A stretch of DNA of 64,000 nucleotides from Chitinophagaceae bacterium (GCA_014879565.1 JACSRW010000036.1:1-64000); one strand, 5' to 3'; counted from the stretch's first letter, positions 9,670 through 19,848 are shown. Numbers and translations: made by a program. Notes: generated by a model not told the origin, from the letters alone.

Positions 9670-12600
9670 ATGATGAAACGACTGACACAACTGTTTTCTT
9701 TAACGGCTTTCCTGTTGCTCACAGGTTCCGGGAGAGGTTTTGCCCAGCAAAACCTCTCCAATAAAGGCAGGGAATTCTGGGTGGGATACGGGCACCATCA
9801 GTTCATGGAGCCCGGCCAGACCAATTCCCAGGAAATGGTATTGTATTTCAGTGCAGAACAAACGGCCAATGTAACCGTTACCGTGCGGGGCCGGACAGCC
9901 ACGCAGGTAACGAATTATGTAGTGCCGGCCGGTTCGGTTATACCCTCCGCCTTTATGCCCAAAGCAGGAGCTCTTGATTGCCGCTTATACGATGTGCCGC
10001 CTTCGTTTGGCGGAAACGGAGGGGAAGGTCTTTTCAATATGTCCATTCATATCGCCAGTGATGTGCCGATAGTGGCTTATTCACATACATTCGGATCGGC
10101 TTCATCCGGTGCCACTATGCTGATGCCGGTGGAAACCTATGGATTTGCCTATTACTCGCTGAACAGCCGTCAGGTGTATGCCAATAACTGTTTCTCCTGG
10201 GCCTATGTGGTTGCCACACACGACAATACCGTAGTGGAAATTACCCCCTCCGTTCAAACCAGGTTAAATAAACCTGCCGGAGTGCCATTTACTGTAACAC
10301 TAAACAGGGGACAAATCTACCAGGTGATTGGCGCCAACCCCACCAACAGTTCAACCGCACTGGAAGTATCGGGAACAAAATTCAGGTCCATTGCCAATGC
10401 AGCCGGGGAATGTTACCCCGTTGCCGTTTTTTCCGGAAGCAGCCGTACCAGCAACCCCATCAGTTGCGGAAGCGGGGGAGGAGATAATGATAACCAGCAG
10501 TGTTTCCCGACACAGGCCTGGGGTAAGCGGTACTTGACCGCGCCTACATCGCGTTCCACTGCCGCTAACCAATTTATGACCAATTCCTATAAAGTGCTGG
10601 TGAAGGATCCTTCTACGGTGGTGACAAGAAACGGAGTACCGCTGACAGGGCTGCAGCAGGGTAGTTTTTATTTCTTTGAAAGTTCCACTGCCGATCTTAT
10701 TCAGGCCGATAAACCCGTCATGGTCGCCCAGTTTATGACCGGCGGCTCCTGTATGGGAGGGGGACTGGGAGATCCGGAAATGATATACCTGAGCCCGGTG
10801 GAACAGGGGATAAAACGTATCGGATTTTACAGAAATACAAGGGAATCTATTCAGGTCAATTATCTGACCCTCGTTATTCCAAGCAGCGGGGTTTCATCCC
10901 TGCGGATTGACGGCAGTGCCGCTTTCGATCACAGTTATCCGCATCCGCAGGCAGCCGGTTATACCGTGGTGGTTAAACGCTGGACATCTGCACAGGCCCA
11001 GGCCATTGCTTACAGCGATTCCGCTTTTACGGCCATTACGTACGGGTTGGGGTCTGTGGAAAGTTATGGATACAATGCGGGCACCATGATTAATAACCTG
11101 GGTGCTTTATCTTCCATTCAGAACACACTGGATCCGGCCGTCAGTGAACATCCGTTTACCTGCAAAGGCTCCCCGGTAAAACTCTCCGTACTGATGGCCT
11201 ACCAGCCTACAAGGATTGACTGGCGGATCAGTCTGCTGGGCGCCAATATCAGCCCGAATACGGATGTCATTGATAATGCACCGGTTTCCGCAGGCACGAT
11301 CCTGGTAAACGGGGTGCCCTATTATAAATACACCCTGCCCGGCAACTATGTATTCAATAATGCGGACACCTTCACTCTTTCAATCAATGCCTATCATCCG
11401 GGTATTGAAAACTGTTATGGAAGAGACAGTCTGGGTGTGCCGGTAATCGTAAAACCCAGACCACTGGCGGATTTCAGTTTCAGCCATTCAGGCTGTACAC
11501 TTGATCCGGTTACGTTCACAGGTACGGCTTCCACCAGTAACGGGTTTTCCATCAGGGATTATAACTGGACATTCCCGGGTCCTGTAACCGGTACGGGTCA
11601 GGTGATTTCGCAAATTATTCCCCCGGGGACACATCTTATATCGCTGAATGTTGTATCCAGCGAAGGATGTGCCAGTGATACACTCAAACAAATTACTGTT
11701 TACGATAAACCCCCGGCTGAATTCCGCGCCACACCTGCAGCCCTTTGTGAAGGAAGCCCTGTTACCTTCACTGATACCTCTGCAGCAAGTATCGCGGTCA
11801 ACAACTGGTACTGGGACTTTGGTAACGGGGTTACACAAACTGTAACAACTGGCCCCTCGGTACAGTATACATACCCGGCTCCCGGAATCTTTACCGTTAA
11901 ACATGTAGCGAAGTCCAGTGTTTCCTGTATCAGCGACACCGTAACCCGCGTGGTTACGATCTTCGCCAAACCGGTTGTTTCCTTTACCAATGATGCAGCC
12001 GGCTGTCTGAGTCCCGCAGGCACTGTACAGTTTGCCGGTACCGCGTCCACCCCCGATGCACAGTCCATCAGTACCTGGGCCTGGAATTTTGGTGATCCGA
12101 ATGCCAGCGGCGGAAATCCGAATACCTCTTCATTGCAAAACCCGTCGCATAATTATCAGCAGGGCACTTATACCATTTCCCTGAGCGCGACAACGGCCAA
12201 TGGTTGTCAGGAAACTACTGTTCAAACGGTCAGTTTTAATCTGAAGCCCGCCCTTAATTTCCCCTTCATTAATGCGGTTTGCGAAAATGCCAGTCCTGTT
12301 TCAGTGGCTACCGCTGTTGTTACCAACGGGGTAACCGGTAGCGGCCTGTATACCGGACCGGGTACTGATGCGGCCGGTATGTTTAATCCGGCAACAGCGG
12401 GCTACGGTACACACACAATCTGGTATAAGTTTACCTCAGCGGCTGGATGTGTGGACTCGGTTTCACAAACCATCCTTGTGCACGCGCGACCCCGGACCCG
12501 ATTTGATATCCCGGTAACCGGATGCCTTGCTTCCAGCGGGCAGGTAAATTTTACGAATACCAGTACCATACCTGACGGACAATCACTTTCCTGGTTATGG

Positions 12601-14289
12601 AATTTTGGCGATCCCAATGCCAGCGGATCCAATCCGAATACCTCTGTTTTACAGAATCCGTCTCATAATTTCGGAGAGGGAACCTATACCATCCGTCTGG
12701 AGGCAGTTTCCGCCAATGGTTGTGTAAAGGATACCAGTGTTACCACTGCTTTTTCAGTGACACCTGCGCTTGTTTTTCCTGCCCTGACCAATGTGTGTCA
12801 GAATCCCGGTGCAGCAGCGGCCTCTGTAGCCACGGCCACCGCTGTCAATTTCGTTACCGGCACCGGCGTATACAGTGGTACCGGGGTTACATCAGCCGGT
12901 CTGTTTGATCCCAATCTGGCCGGCCCCGGAATTCATACAATAACGTATACGTTTACCACTACAGGCGGTTGTACAGCTTCTGCCACCAGTACTATTGAAG
13001 TTTATGCAAGACCACAGGCTTCTTTCAGTACCAGCGGAAACAACAATAATACCTGCCTCGGTTCACCGGTGACTATTACCAGTAATGCCAGTATCCCTTC
13101 CGGTTCTATCAGTACCTGGAACTGGAACCTGGATAATGGAAGCCCGGTTTCTTATTCAAATGGCAATCCCTTTGATGTGAATTACAGTACAACTGGCAGT
13201 TATACCATACAACTGGTGGCAATCAGCGACCGTGGTTGTATCAGCGAAGCGGCTTCCGGAACAGTCCATATACGGCCAAATCCGGTTCCTGATTTTACCC
13301 TGCCGGCCAGTGTTTGTATGCCCGGAGGAGCCACATCGTTTACTAACCAGTCAGCCATAGCAGACAATTCCGCTTTAAGTTATAACTGGAGTTTTGGGGA
13401 CGGGGCCGTATCCACAGTTGCCAATCCTTCCCATATTTATGCGGTCCCCGGTTCCTATCCCGTCATACTGCAGGTCAGTTCACCGTATGGCTGTACGGCA
13501 CAGATCAGCCGGACTATGGGAGCCTTTACGGAAAAACCGCAGGCTGCTTTCACCGTCAATCCCCAGGAACTCTGTCAGGGAGCGGATAATCGTTTCTCAG
13601 ATGGAAGTCTGTCACCCGGCAGTGTCCTGCAAAGCTGGTCCTGGCAATTTTCAGACGGTTCTTCTTCTGCTGTACAGCACCCGGTTAAAAGATTCAGCAG
13701 ACCAGGAGTATATCCGGTACAACTGATAGTGACCAACACGGCCGGTTGCGTTTCTGATCCCTTTATACTGCCGGTGACCGTACATCTGCAACCGGTAATT
13801 GATGCAGGTTCTTCCCAGGTGGTGCCGGAAGGAACGGTGCTGACACTGAATGCTACGGCTAATTCGGCCGGACTGACTTTTGACTGGTCACCCCGCGCCG
13901 GTTTAAGTGCCGGTGATGTGCTGAATCCGACATTAACCGCGCTGAGTGATCAGACCTATACACTTACTGCTACCGGTGAATTTGGTTGTACAGCCAGTGA
14001 CCAGCTGACCATCAAAATTCTGAAACAGGTAAAAGTGCCGAATATTTTCACTCCCAACGGAGATAATATTCATGATCAATGGGTGATAACAAACCTGGCG
14101 GACTATCCTGGTTGCACTGTGGAAGTGTTTAACCGGTACGGACAGCAGGTATATTATAACACAGGCTATGGCAGTCCCTGGAACGGAACATATAAAGGGA
14201 AAGAACTGCCGGCCGGTACCTATTATTACGTAATTAAGTTACAAAACGGGTTTAAACCGATGACGGGATCAGTCACCATCATCCGTTAA
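9670..14289 (+). CDS. Secreted multi-PKD T9SS type B protein
   Basis: 1539 residues, 21 bp after the giant protein and on the same strand. A signal peptide ends near residue 25 (GRGFA-Q). Residues ~27-475 resemble the IgGFc-binding-like domain of the preceding gene (here NKGREFWVGYGHHQ). From about residue 596 there are some seven PKD or PKD-like domains with the usual WNFGD and YTI signatures, including a block of roughly 175 residues present twice in tandem (each with NFGDPNASG and a GSGLYTGPG or GTGVYSGTG stretch). The C-terminus, starting VPNIFTPNGDNIHDQW at about 1456, is a T9SS type B sorting domain with the FNRYGQQVY core. It is likely a rigid surface stalk exported by the type IX system with the help of the PorP/SprF proteins encoded next. 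The ligand is unknown. Confidence 0.9.
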   Translation: MMKRLTQLFSLTAFLLLTGSGRGFAQQNLSNKGREFWVGYGHHQFMEPGQTNSQEMVLYFSAEQTANVTVTVRGRTATQVTNYVVPAGSVIPSAFMPKAGALDCRLYDVPPSFGGNGGEGLFNMSIHIASDVPIVAYSHTFGSASSGATMLMPVETYGFAYYSLNSRQVYANNCFSWAYVVATHDNTVVEITPSVQTRLNKPAGVPFTVTLNRGQIYQVIGANPTNSSTALEVSGTKFRSIANAAGECYPVAVFSGSSRTSNPISCGSGGGDNDNQQCFPTQAWGKRYLTAPTSRSTAANQFMTNSYKVLVKDPSTVVTRNGVPLTGLQQGSFYFFESSTADLIQADKPVMVAQFMTGGSCMGGGLGDPEMIYLSPVEQGIKRIGFYRNTRESIQVNYLTLVIPSSGVSSLRIDGSAAFDHSYPHPQAAGYTVVVKRWTSAQAQAIAYSDSAFTAITYGLGSVESYGYNAGTMINNLGALSSIQNTLDPAVSEHPFTCKGSPVKLSVLMAYQPTRIDWRISLLGANISPNTDVIDNAPVSAGTILVNGVPYYKYTLPGNYVFNNADTFTLSINAYHPGIENCYGRDSLGVPVIVKPRPLADFSFSHSGCTLDPVTFTGTASTSNGFSIRDYNWTFPGPVTGTGQVISQIIPPGTHLISLNVVSSEGCASDTLKQITVYDKPPAEFRATPAALCEGSPVTFTDTSAASIAVNNWYWDFGNGVTQTVTTGPSVQYTYPAPGIFTVKHVAKSSVSCISDTVTRVVTIFAKPVVSFTNDAAGCLSPAGTVQFAGTASTPDAQSISTWAWNFGDPNASGGNPNTSSLQNPSHNYQQGTYTISLSATTANGCQETTVQTVSFNLKPALNFPFINAVCENASPVSVATAVVTNGVTGSGLYTGPGTDAAGMFNPATAGYGTHTIWYKFTSAAGCVDSVSQTILVHARPRTRFDIPVTGCLASSGQVNFTNTSTIPDGQSLSWLWNFGDPNASGSNPNTSVLQNPSHNFGEGTYTIRLEAVSANGCVKDTSVTTAFSVTPALVFPALTNVCQNPGAAAASVATATAVNFVTGTGVYSGTGVTSAGLFDPNLAGPGIHTITYTFTTTGGCTASATSTIEVYARPQASFSTSGNNNNTCLGSPVTITSNASIPSGSISTWNWNLDNGSPVSYSNGNPFDVNYSTTGSYTIQLVAISDRGCISEAASGTVHIRPNPVPDFTLPASVCMPGGATSFTNQSAIADNSALSYNWSFGDGAVSTVANPSHIYAVPGSYPVILQVSSPYGCTAQISRTMGAFTEKPQAAFTVNPQELCQGADNRFSDGSLSPGSVLQSWSWQFSDGSSSAVQHPVKRFSRPGVYPVQLIVTNTAGCVSDPFILPVTVHLQPVIDAGSSQVVPEGTVLTLNATANSAGLTFDWSPRAGLSAGDVLNPTLTALSDQTYTLTATGEFGCTASDQLTIKILKQVKVPNIFTPNGDNIHDQWVITNLADYPGCTVEVFNRYGQQVYYNTGYGSPWNGTYKGKELPAGTYYYVIKLQNGFKPMTGSVTIIR

Positions 14290-14324
14290 CCCCGGATAAT
14301 TTAAATGACCAAAATTCAATTGCG

Positions 14325-15332
14325 ATGCGAATGAGCTTAAGATTTTCAATGCTTGCACTGGTGACGGGCCTGCTGGCCGGAACCGTTTCTGCCCAGGTGG
14401 ATCCGCATTTCTCCCAGTATTATGTATATCCTTCCTGGCTGAATCCGGCACTAACAGGTGCTTTTGACGGTCAATACCGCGTATCGGGTGTGTACCGTAA
14501 CCAGTGGGGGAATATCAGCACCCCGTTTACCACCTACGGCGCTACAGCCGAATTAACCACAGAGAAAAAACTGAACCTCGGTGTAAGTGTACTGAAACAA
14601 ACCGCCGGTGACGGGGGCTACGGGTATACCACGGCGTATGGCAATGTGGCCTATACGGGTGTGCGGTTTGGGAAAAACGAGGAGCACCGGGTGGTCTTTG
14701 GTATGCAGGCGGGGATTATCCAGCGCCGGTTTGACCGTAACAAAATGACATTCGGTGATCAATGGAATCCCGTTTTCGGTTTTAATCCAGGGAACCCGTC
14801 TTCGGATGTACTCAACCGCAACAATGCGCTGGCTTTTGATATGGGAGCAGGAGTCCTGTATTTTGATGCACAACCGGGCAAAAAAGCAAATATATATGCC
14901 GGCTTTTCCGCTTCACATCTGACCAAACCGGAAGATCATTTTGCCGCTACCGGAAATGCCAGTTTCCCCCTGCGGTATACCTTCCACGGAGGGGTACGTT
15001 TCACCCTGTCGGATAAGTTCAGCCTTACCCCCAATTTTCTCTATCTCTCCCAGGGTACGGCAAGGGAAAAAATGCTGGGCGCCTACGGACAGTACAAGGT
15101 CACTTCCGAAACAAACCTGTTGCTGGGCGCTAATTACCGCTTTGAAGATGCCCTTTCGCCCTTTTTCGGATTAACCTGGAAAAATATGATGCTGGGAGCG
15201 AGTTATGATATCAATAATTCCGATCTCGGAAAACTGGTAAACGGGTCTAACAGCTTTGAGATTTCTCTTTCAATTATCGGCCGTAAATCGGTCAGGACAC
15301 CGGAAGTGGAGTTTGTATGCCCGAGATTATAA
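14325..15332 (+). CDS. PorP/SprF family type IX secretion membrane protein
   Basis: 335 residues with a signal peptide (cleavage near VSA-Q, residue 24). The mature start has the family's hallmark DPHFSQYYVYPSWLNPALTG, followed by a beta-rich outer membrane barrel pattern (SGVYRNQWG, many alternating aromatic strands). SprF in Flavobacterium johnsoniae is needed for secretion of the adhesin SprB, and genes of this family usually sit directly after the type B CTD protein they serve, which is the arrangement here. The gene lies 35 bp after the PKD protein and overlaps the open frame of the next gene, although the likely ATG of that gene at 15371 lies after this stop. A dedicated export partner for the two upstream proteins is an inference. 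Confidence 0.92.
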   Translation: MRMSLRFSMLALVTGLLAGTVSAQVDPHFSQYYVYPSWLNPALTGAFDGQYRVSGVYRNQWGNISTPFTTYGATAELTTEKKLNLGVSVLKQTAGDGGYGYTTAYGNVAYTGVRFGKNEEHRVVFGMQAGIIQRRFDRNKMTFGDQWNPVFGFNPGNPSSDVLNRNNALAFDMGAGVLYFDAQPGKKANIYAGFSASHLTKPEDHFAATGNASFPLRYTFHGGVRFTLSDKFSLTPNFLYLSQGTAREKMLGAYGQYKVTSETNLLLGANYRFEDALSPFFGLTWKNMMLGASYDINNSDLGKLVNGSNSFEISLSIIGRKSVRTPEVEFVCPRL

Positions 15333-15370
15333 GGCCGAATAACCAATTATCAACAGTGCAATCAACCAAT

Positions 15371-17368
15371 ATGAAAAGAATTACGCTGATAACCGCTTTG
15401 CTGTTTTCCTGTTACGGAATGAACGCACAGTATGTAGCCGATTACCTGAAAGCAGCCGACGGCTATTTTGAAAAAGGCGATTATGCTTCTGCTGCGGAGT
15501 ATTATGAAAAATACACTGGCAAGGACAGTGCCGCCGGTAAGTCTTCTTTTAATCCCTATACGCCGCAGGCAGGTACTAAAAAAACCGCGGCCGCGCTGTC
15601 TTCCCGTGCTCAGGCTCAGTACCGGCTGGCAGAATGTTACCGCCTGCTGAATTATCCCTCCAAAGCAGAGACACAGTACCGCGAAGTAATGGAAACAGGG
15701 GCTGAAAAATATCCGCTTACGGCTTTCCATCTGGCTTCCCAGTTACGTGCGCTTGGCCGGTATGCAGAAGCGGAAAAAACCTTTAAAACTTTCCTGGAAG
15801 GGTATTCTGAAAAAGATGAGTACCGGAAGACAGCAGAAAGGGAGCTGAAGAATCTGGCTTTTATCCAGGAACAATTGAAAAGAAAAGACCTGGCCCTGTT
15901 TAGCATAAGCAAAGCGGGTGGTCAGTTGAACAGTACCGGTGCCAGTTATGCGCCGGTATGGCTGACGGATAATACGATTTTATTTACCTCCACAAGACCG
16001 CTGGATACAACGGCCAAAACCAGGGTGTATACCAACCGGCTCTATGAAGGCGGTTTCGAAAATGGGCAACCCGTATCTGTTACCCTGAGTCAGGTGCCAC
16101 AGGATAAAAATTACCAGCAGGGAGTTGCGGCGATTACACCCGACGGGAACAGCCTGTATCTTACCCGCTGGGGATTTGCAGGGGGCAAAAAAACGGCCTC
16201 GCTGTATATCAGCAATAAAACGGCAGCCGGCTGGTCTGAGCCGGTGAAAATAGGCGAACCTGTCAACCGCGAAGGCAGCCTTACCCAGCAACCCTTTGTT
16301 ACTCCCGACGGGAAATACCTGCTTTTCTCCAGTGACCGTTCAGGCGGACAGGGCGGTTTTGATCTCTGGTACGCCCCCCTGGAAAATGGGCTGCCGGGTA
16401 ACCCGGTGAATATGGGAGCTGTAATTAACACCGGGTATGACGAACAGGCTCCTGCTTATCACCCGGCCTCGTCTTCCCTGGTTTTTTCAAGTAACGGAAG
16501 AGTGGGTATGGGTGGTTTTGATTTCTTTCTCTCAAAAGGGAAACCCGGCGGCAACTGGACAGAACCGCAAAATCCCGGTTACCCGGTGAATTCGGTGAAA
16601 GATGATATATACCTGATCAGCCGGGGACCGGCTAATAATCTCTTTGGGGATGTTATGTTATCTTCTGACAGAGATGCGGCCTGTTGCCTGGAGCTTTTTT
16701 CTTTGAAGAAAATTCGCCCGGCCCGGGAACTCAGTGGCCGTGTGGTATCCTGTGATCCTTCAAAAGCAATGGCAGGCGCGCTTGTAAAAGTGATTGATCC
16801 GGCAACCAATGCAGTACTGGTTACCCGTACCACCGGCCCGGACGGTCTTTATTCTTTTACCCTGGAAGATCACCGTGCCCTGAAAGTGGAAGCCGCTGCG
16901 GAAGGGTTTCTGGAGGGTTCGGCCAGTATGGGTACCCCGTCCAATCCGGAAGAAGTGCAGATGCGTTATCCGGATCTTTGTCTGCAGCCCGTGGCCCCCA
17001 AACCGGAAGAAGTGTATGTGCTGGAGAATGTTTATTATGATTTCAATAAAGCAACACTCAAACCTGAATCTTATCCGGCGCTGGACAGCCTGGTACAGGT
17101 GCTGAATGCCCATCCGGATATGAAAGTGGAGATTGGCTCGCATACGGATAATAAGGGAGCAGAAGAGTATAATCAGCAACTTTCTGAGGCCAGGGCACAG
17201 TCGGTCGTTGCCTACCTGCAGGAAAAGGGTATAGCCGCAGATAGACTGGTAGCGAAAGGATATGGGGAGTCAGTGCCGGTCGCCCCCAATGAACTTGATG
17301 GCAAAGACAACCCGGAAGGAAGAGCGAAAAACAGGCGTACAGAATTTAAGATCCTTAAAAACGAATAA
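15371..17368 (+). CDS. PorE-like protein: TPR, WD40-like, CarboxypepD and OmpA domains
   Basis: 665 residues from the ATG at 15371, chosen because it begins a clear signal peptide (MKRITLITALLFSCYGMNAQ). The upstream frame to 15317 overlaps the previous gene. In order there are TPR-like helices with YFEKGDYASAAEYYEKY (about 20-180), a PD40/WD40-like propeller with repeated SSDRSGGQGGFDLW-type blades (about 195-470), a carboxypeptidase regulatory-like beta-sandwich (about 475-545) and a C-terminal OmpA domain. The OmpA domain carries the peptidoglycan-binding signature HTDNKGAEEYNQQLSEARA. This architecture matches PorE of the Porphyromonas T9SS, which ties outer membrane secretion components to peptidoglycan. 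Lying between two PorP/SprF genes fits an accessory role in secretion or anchoring of the adhesins upstream. Confidence 0.9.
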   Translation: MKRITLITALLFSCYGMNAQYVADYLKAADGYFEKGDYASAAEYYEKYTGKDSAAGKSSFNPYTPQAGTKKTAAALSSRAQAQYRLAECYRLLNYPSKAETQYREVMETGAEKYPLTAFHLASQLRALGRYAEAEKTFKTFLEGYSEKDEYRKTAERELKNLAFIQEQLKRKDLALFSISKAGGQLNSTGASYAPVWLTDNTILFTSTRPLDTTAKTRVYTNRLYEGGFENGQPVSVTLSQVPQDKNYQQGVAAITPDGNSLYLTRWGFAGGKKTASLYISNKTAAGWSEPVKIGEPVNREGSLTQQPFVTPDGKYLLFSSDRSGGQGGFDLWYAPLENGLPGNPVNMGAVINTGYDEQAPAYHPASSSLVFSSNGRVGMGGFDFFLSKGKPGGNWTEPQNPGYPVNSVKDDIYLISRGPANNLFGDVMLSSDRDAACCLELFSLKKIRPARELSGRVVSCDPSKAMAGALVKVIDPATNAVLVTRTTGPDGLYSFTLEDHRALKVEAAAEGFLEGSASMGTPSNPEEVQMRYPDLCLQPVAPKPEEVYVLENVYYDFNKATLKPESYPALDSLVQVLNAHPDMKVEIGSHTDNKGAEEYNQQLSEARAQSVVAYLQEKGIAADRLVAKGYGESVPVAPNELDGKDNPEGRAKNRRTEFKILKNE

Positions 17369-17398
17369 CGGGTAATTTCAATTTAATCCGGTGTGTGC

Positions 17399-18436
17399 AT
17401 GAAAGGCAGCTTTTCAGTAAAATGGTACAGGTTATTAATACTGGTGCTGGGAACAGGTGTAATGCCTGTTTCCGCCCAGCAGAAACCACATTATACACAG
17501 TATGTACTGAACCAGTTTATCGTCAACCCGGCGGTAACCGGGATAGAAAACTATACGGATCTGAAATTCAGTCATCGTCACCAGTGGGTCGGAATTCAGG
17601 ATGCCCCGGTAACCACTTATCTGTCGGTACATGGCCCCATCGGAAAAACGGATTACCGCAAAACTGCCACCTCGTTTGATTTGCGCGGAGAAAACCCACG
17701 GGGTAAACGTTACTGGGAGGAATACACGGCTCCCGATCCGCACCACGGGATCGGTCTGCAGGTTATTAATGATGTAACCGGTCCGCTCAGCAATTTTTCC
17801 CTGTATGGTACCTATGCGTATCACCTGGCACTGAGTTCCCGTACCAGCCTTTCAGCCGGATTGGGAGCAGGGTTCAACCGTTTCAGCCTTGATGCGGATA
17901 AGTTGCAGTTTGGAGATGTGGTCGCCGATCCGGCTATCTATACAGCCGGGGTACTTCGCCGTCTGCGATTTGATATGATGGCAGGGCTGTATCTCTATTC
18001 TGCCGATTTTTTTGCCGGCATATCCGCTCAACAGGTGGTACCACAGAAGATTGACTTCTCCGACGGGTATATACGACCAAGGGAAGGCCGGACCGTGCCG
18101 CATTTGTTTGCCACTGCCGGTTACCGGTTTGCTCTGGGCGATAATTTCAACCTGATACCCTCCGTAATGTTTAAATATGTGGACCCGCTCCCCCTGCAGC
18201 TGGAAACAAATCTTAAGCTGCAATACCTCGACCGTCTCTGGATCGGGGGAAGTTATCGCCATAAGGACGGATTTGCCGGGTTGCTGGGTTTAAATGTTTC
18301 CAATATTTTTCACCTGGGATACGCGTACGATTACACCTCTTCCCGTTTGAGTAATTTCAGCAAAGGCACCCACGAGATTTTGCTGGGTTTTGTGCTGGGG
18401 GGGTACCCGGATAACTGTCCGCGCAATATCTGGTAA
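17399..18436 (+). CDS. Second PorP/SprF family protein
   Basis: 345 residues. The ATG at 17399 is preferred to the GTG six bases upstream. A signal peptide (residues 1-23, ending VSA-Q) precedes the family motif KPHYTQYVLNQFIVNPAVTG and then HRHQWVG. The rest alternates polar and hydrophobic residues as in an outer membrane barrel. It lies 30 bp after the PorE-like gene and should belong to the same transcript. The two PorP proteins in this block are clearly divergent from each other, so they may serve different substrates or form a hetero-complex. This is inference. Confidence 0.9.
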   Translation: MKGSFSVKWYRLLILVLGTGVMPVSAQQKPHYTQYVLNQFIVNPAVTGIENYTDLKFSHRHQWVGIQDAPVTTYLSVHGPIGKTDYRKTATSFDLRGENPRGKRYWEEYTAPDPHHGIGLQVINDVTGPLSNFSLYGTYAYHLALSSRTSLSAGLGAGFNRFSLDADKLQFGDVVADPAIYTAGVLRRLRFDMMAGLYLYSADFFAGISAQQVVPQKIDFSDGYIRPREGRTVPHLFATAGYRFALGDNFNLIPSVMFKYVDPLPLQLETNLKLQYLDRLWIGGSYRHKDGFAGLLGLNVSNIFHLGYAYDYTSSRLSNFSKGTHEILLGFVLGGYPDNCPRNIW

Positions 18437-18453
18437 AAACCCTCCCGGAAAAA

Positions 18454-18473
18454 TATACCCGCTGCCGGGTATA
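18454..18473 (+). terminator. Hairpin at the end of the T9SS block
   Basis: An 8-bp perfect stem TATACCCG/CGGGTATA with a 4-base loop lies 18 bp after the PorP stop. Only a weak T-run follows, so termination is possible but not certain. Confidence 0.5.
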
Positions 18474-18517
18474 CAAATTTCAACATCAGGTTTATATATT
18501 CGTAGAAATTAACCATT

Positions 18518-19828
18518 ATGAATAAGTATATTTTTCTCGCATTGGCAGGGCTGGTAAGCAGTACAGGGCTGATGGCCCAGCAACGCAGTATACCCCGCCC
18601 TTCCTGTACAACCATTCTTTCCGAAGCGATGTTTTCCCGTAAGGATACCGTCAAGGAAAGGGGGGTGGCCGATAATTATCATACCTGGGAGAACGGCGCA
18701 ACCCTGAAAGTGAAATTCATGGGAGGCGGCGGCGGAAAAGTGCTCCGGGATAAAGTGATGATGTATGCCAAGGAGTGGGAAAAATGGGGTAATGTCAAAC
18801 TGAACTTTGTGGCCGATAATGACCCCAAGACCGATATCAGGGTGAAACTCGGACAGGGCCGGGGGCATAATTCTGCCGTGGGTACCGAAGCCATCTTCCG
18901 TTCCCAGGAAGAGCAGACCATGAATTTTGATACGATCTACCTGGCCGATATTGATTATTATATTTCCAAACTGAAGCAGAAAAAGAATTACGGCCCGTAC
19001 AATGTGAAACATATTGAAGAGGAAATGCGCCTCGAGCCCAACCGCTGGGCAGAAAAAGAACTCCGCCGGGTGGTTATGCATGAGTTCGGTCACGCGCTGG
19101 GTTTGCTGCATGAGCAAAGTTTCCCCGGGGCGGTGAAATGGAATAAATCCGATTCTGTCTACAATTATTATCTTGAAACACAGGGCTGGAACCGTGCCAA
19201 AGTGGATTTTAACGTATTTGAAGTGGCTGAGCAGTTCTATACCAATGGCACGGCCTACGATCCCAAATCCATTATGCATTATTCCATTGAACCCTGGCAA
19301 ACCACCGACGGGTATTCTCTGCCGGACAACTATGAATTATCCGCCGGGGATAAGACGCTCTTTGCTGCATTGTATCCAAAAGGACGTAAGGAATCTGTGA
19401 ACCTGGTCCCCAAAATCCAGATTTCCAATTTTACCAAACTTACCGTAACAACCAATGCCACACGGAAAGGACTGGTGATACAACCCGCCTTTGACCTGAA
19501 AACAAATTCCGTGCTCGGGGAGGTATATTTTGTGGCCCGCCTTGCAACGGAAGACGGATATTATGTGAAGTCCAACGGGCTTTTCTACAACTGGGGTGGT
19601 TCAGTAGCGGCGTATAAAAAAATGAACCTCCTGCCGAATTCCAAAGTGAGTTATAATAAACTGAAGAAGAACCTGGAGTTATTCCTGCCTTTTGAATATA
19701 TCCCGGATCTGAAAGGAGAAAATGTGGTGGTGGAATTCACGGTCTACCTGAATGATTCCAAAAATAATCAGTGGAACAAACTGATGTATTTCTCGAACAG
19801 CAGCCCGATGTCGTTACCCGCCAGATAA
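18518..19828 (+). CDS. Secreted astacin-like (M12A) zinc metalloprotease
   Basis: 436 residues with a signal peptide (cleavage near LMA-Q, residue 21). The metzincin zinc site HEFGHALGLLHE is at about 188-199 (zinc ligands H188, H192 and H198, catalytic E189). The Met-turn SIMHYS follows at about 251-256, as in astacins. The segment YDPKSIMHYS and the later LSAGD also match the family. After about residue 290 there is a C-terminal beta-rich domain of ~145 residues that I do not recognise. No T9SS sorting domain is visible, so it is probably periplasmic or exported another way. It is monocistronic: a hairpin terminator follows at 19849-19878. The substrate is unknown. Confidence 0.85.
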   Translation: MNKYIFLALAGLVSSTGLMAQQRSIPRPSCTTILSEAMFSRKDTVKERGVADNYHTWENGATLKVKFMGGGGGKVLRDKVMMYAKEWEKWGNVKLNFVADNDPKTDIRVKLGQGRGHNSAVGTEAIFRSQEEQTMNFDTIYLADIDYYISKLKQKKNYGPYNVKHIEEEMRLEPNRWAEKELRRVVMHEFGHALGLLHEQSFPGAVKWNKSDSVYNYYLETQGWNRAKVDFNVFEVAEQFYTNGTAYDPKSIMHYSIEPWQTTDGYSLPDNYELSAGDKTLFAALYPKGRKESVNLVPKIQISNFTKLTVTTNATRKGLVIQPAFDLKTNSVLGEVYFVARLATEDGYYVKSNGLFYNWGGSVAAYKKMNLLPNSKVSYNKLKKNLELFLPFEYIPDLKGENVVVEFTVYLNDSKNNQWNKLMYFSNSSPMSLPAR

Positions 19829-19848
19829 TGTTTAATTGTTGATTTTCA

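Noticed and set aside
18518-19828. The astacin-like protease as a T9SS cargo
   Set aside because: No type A or B sorting domain is visible at its C-terminus.
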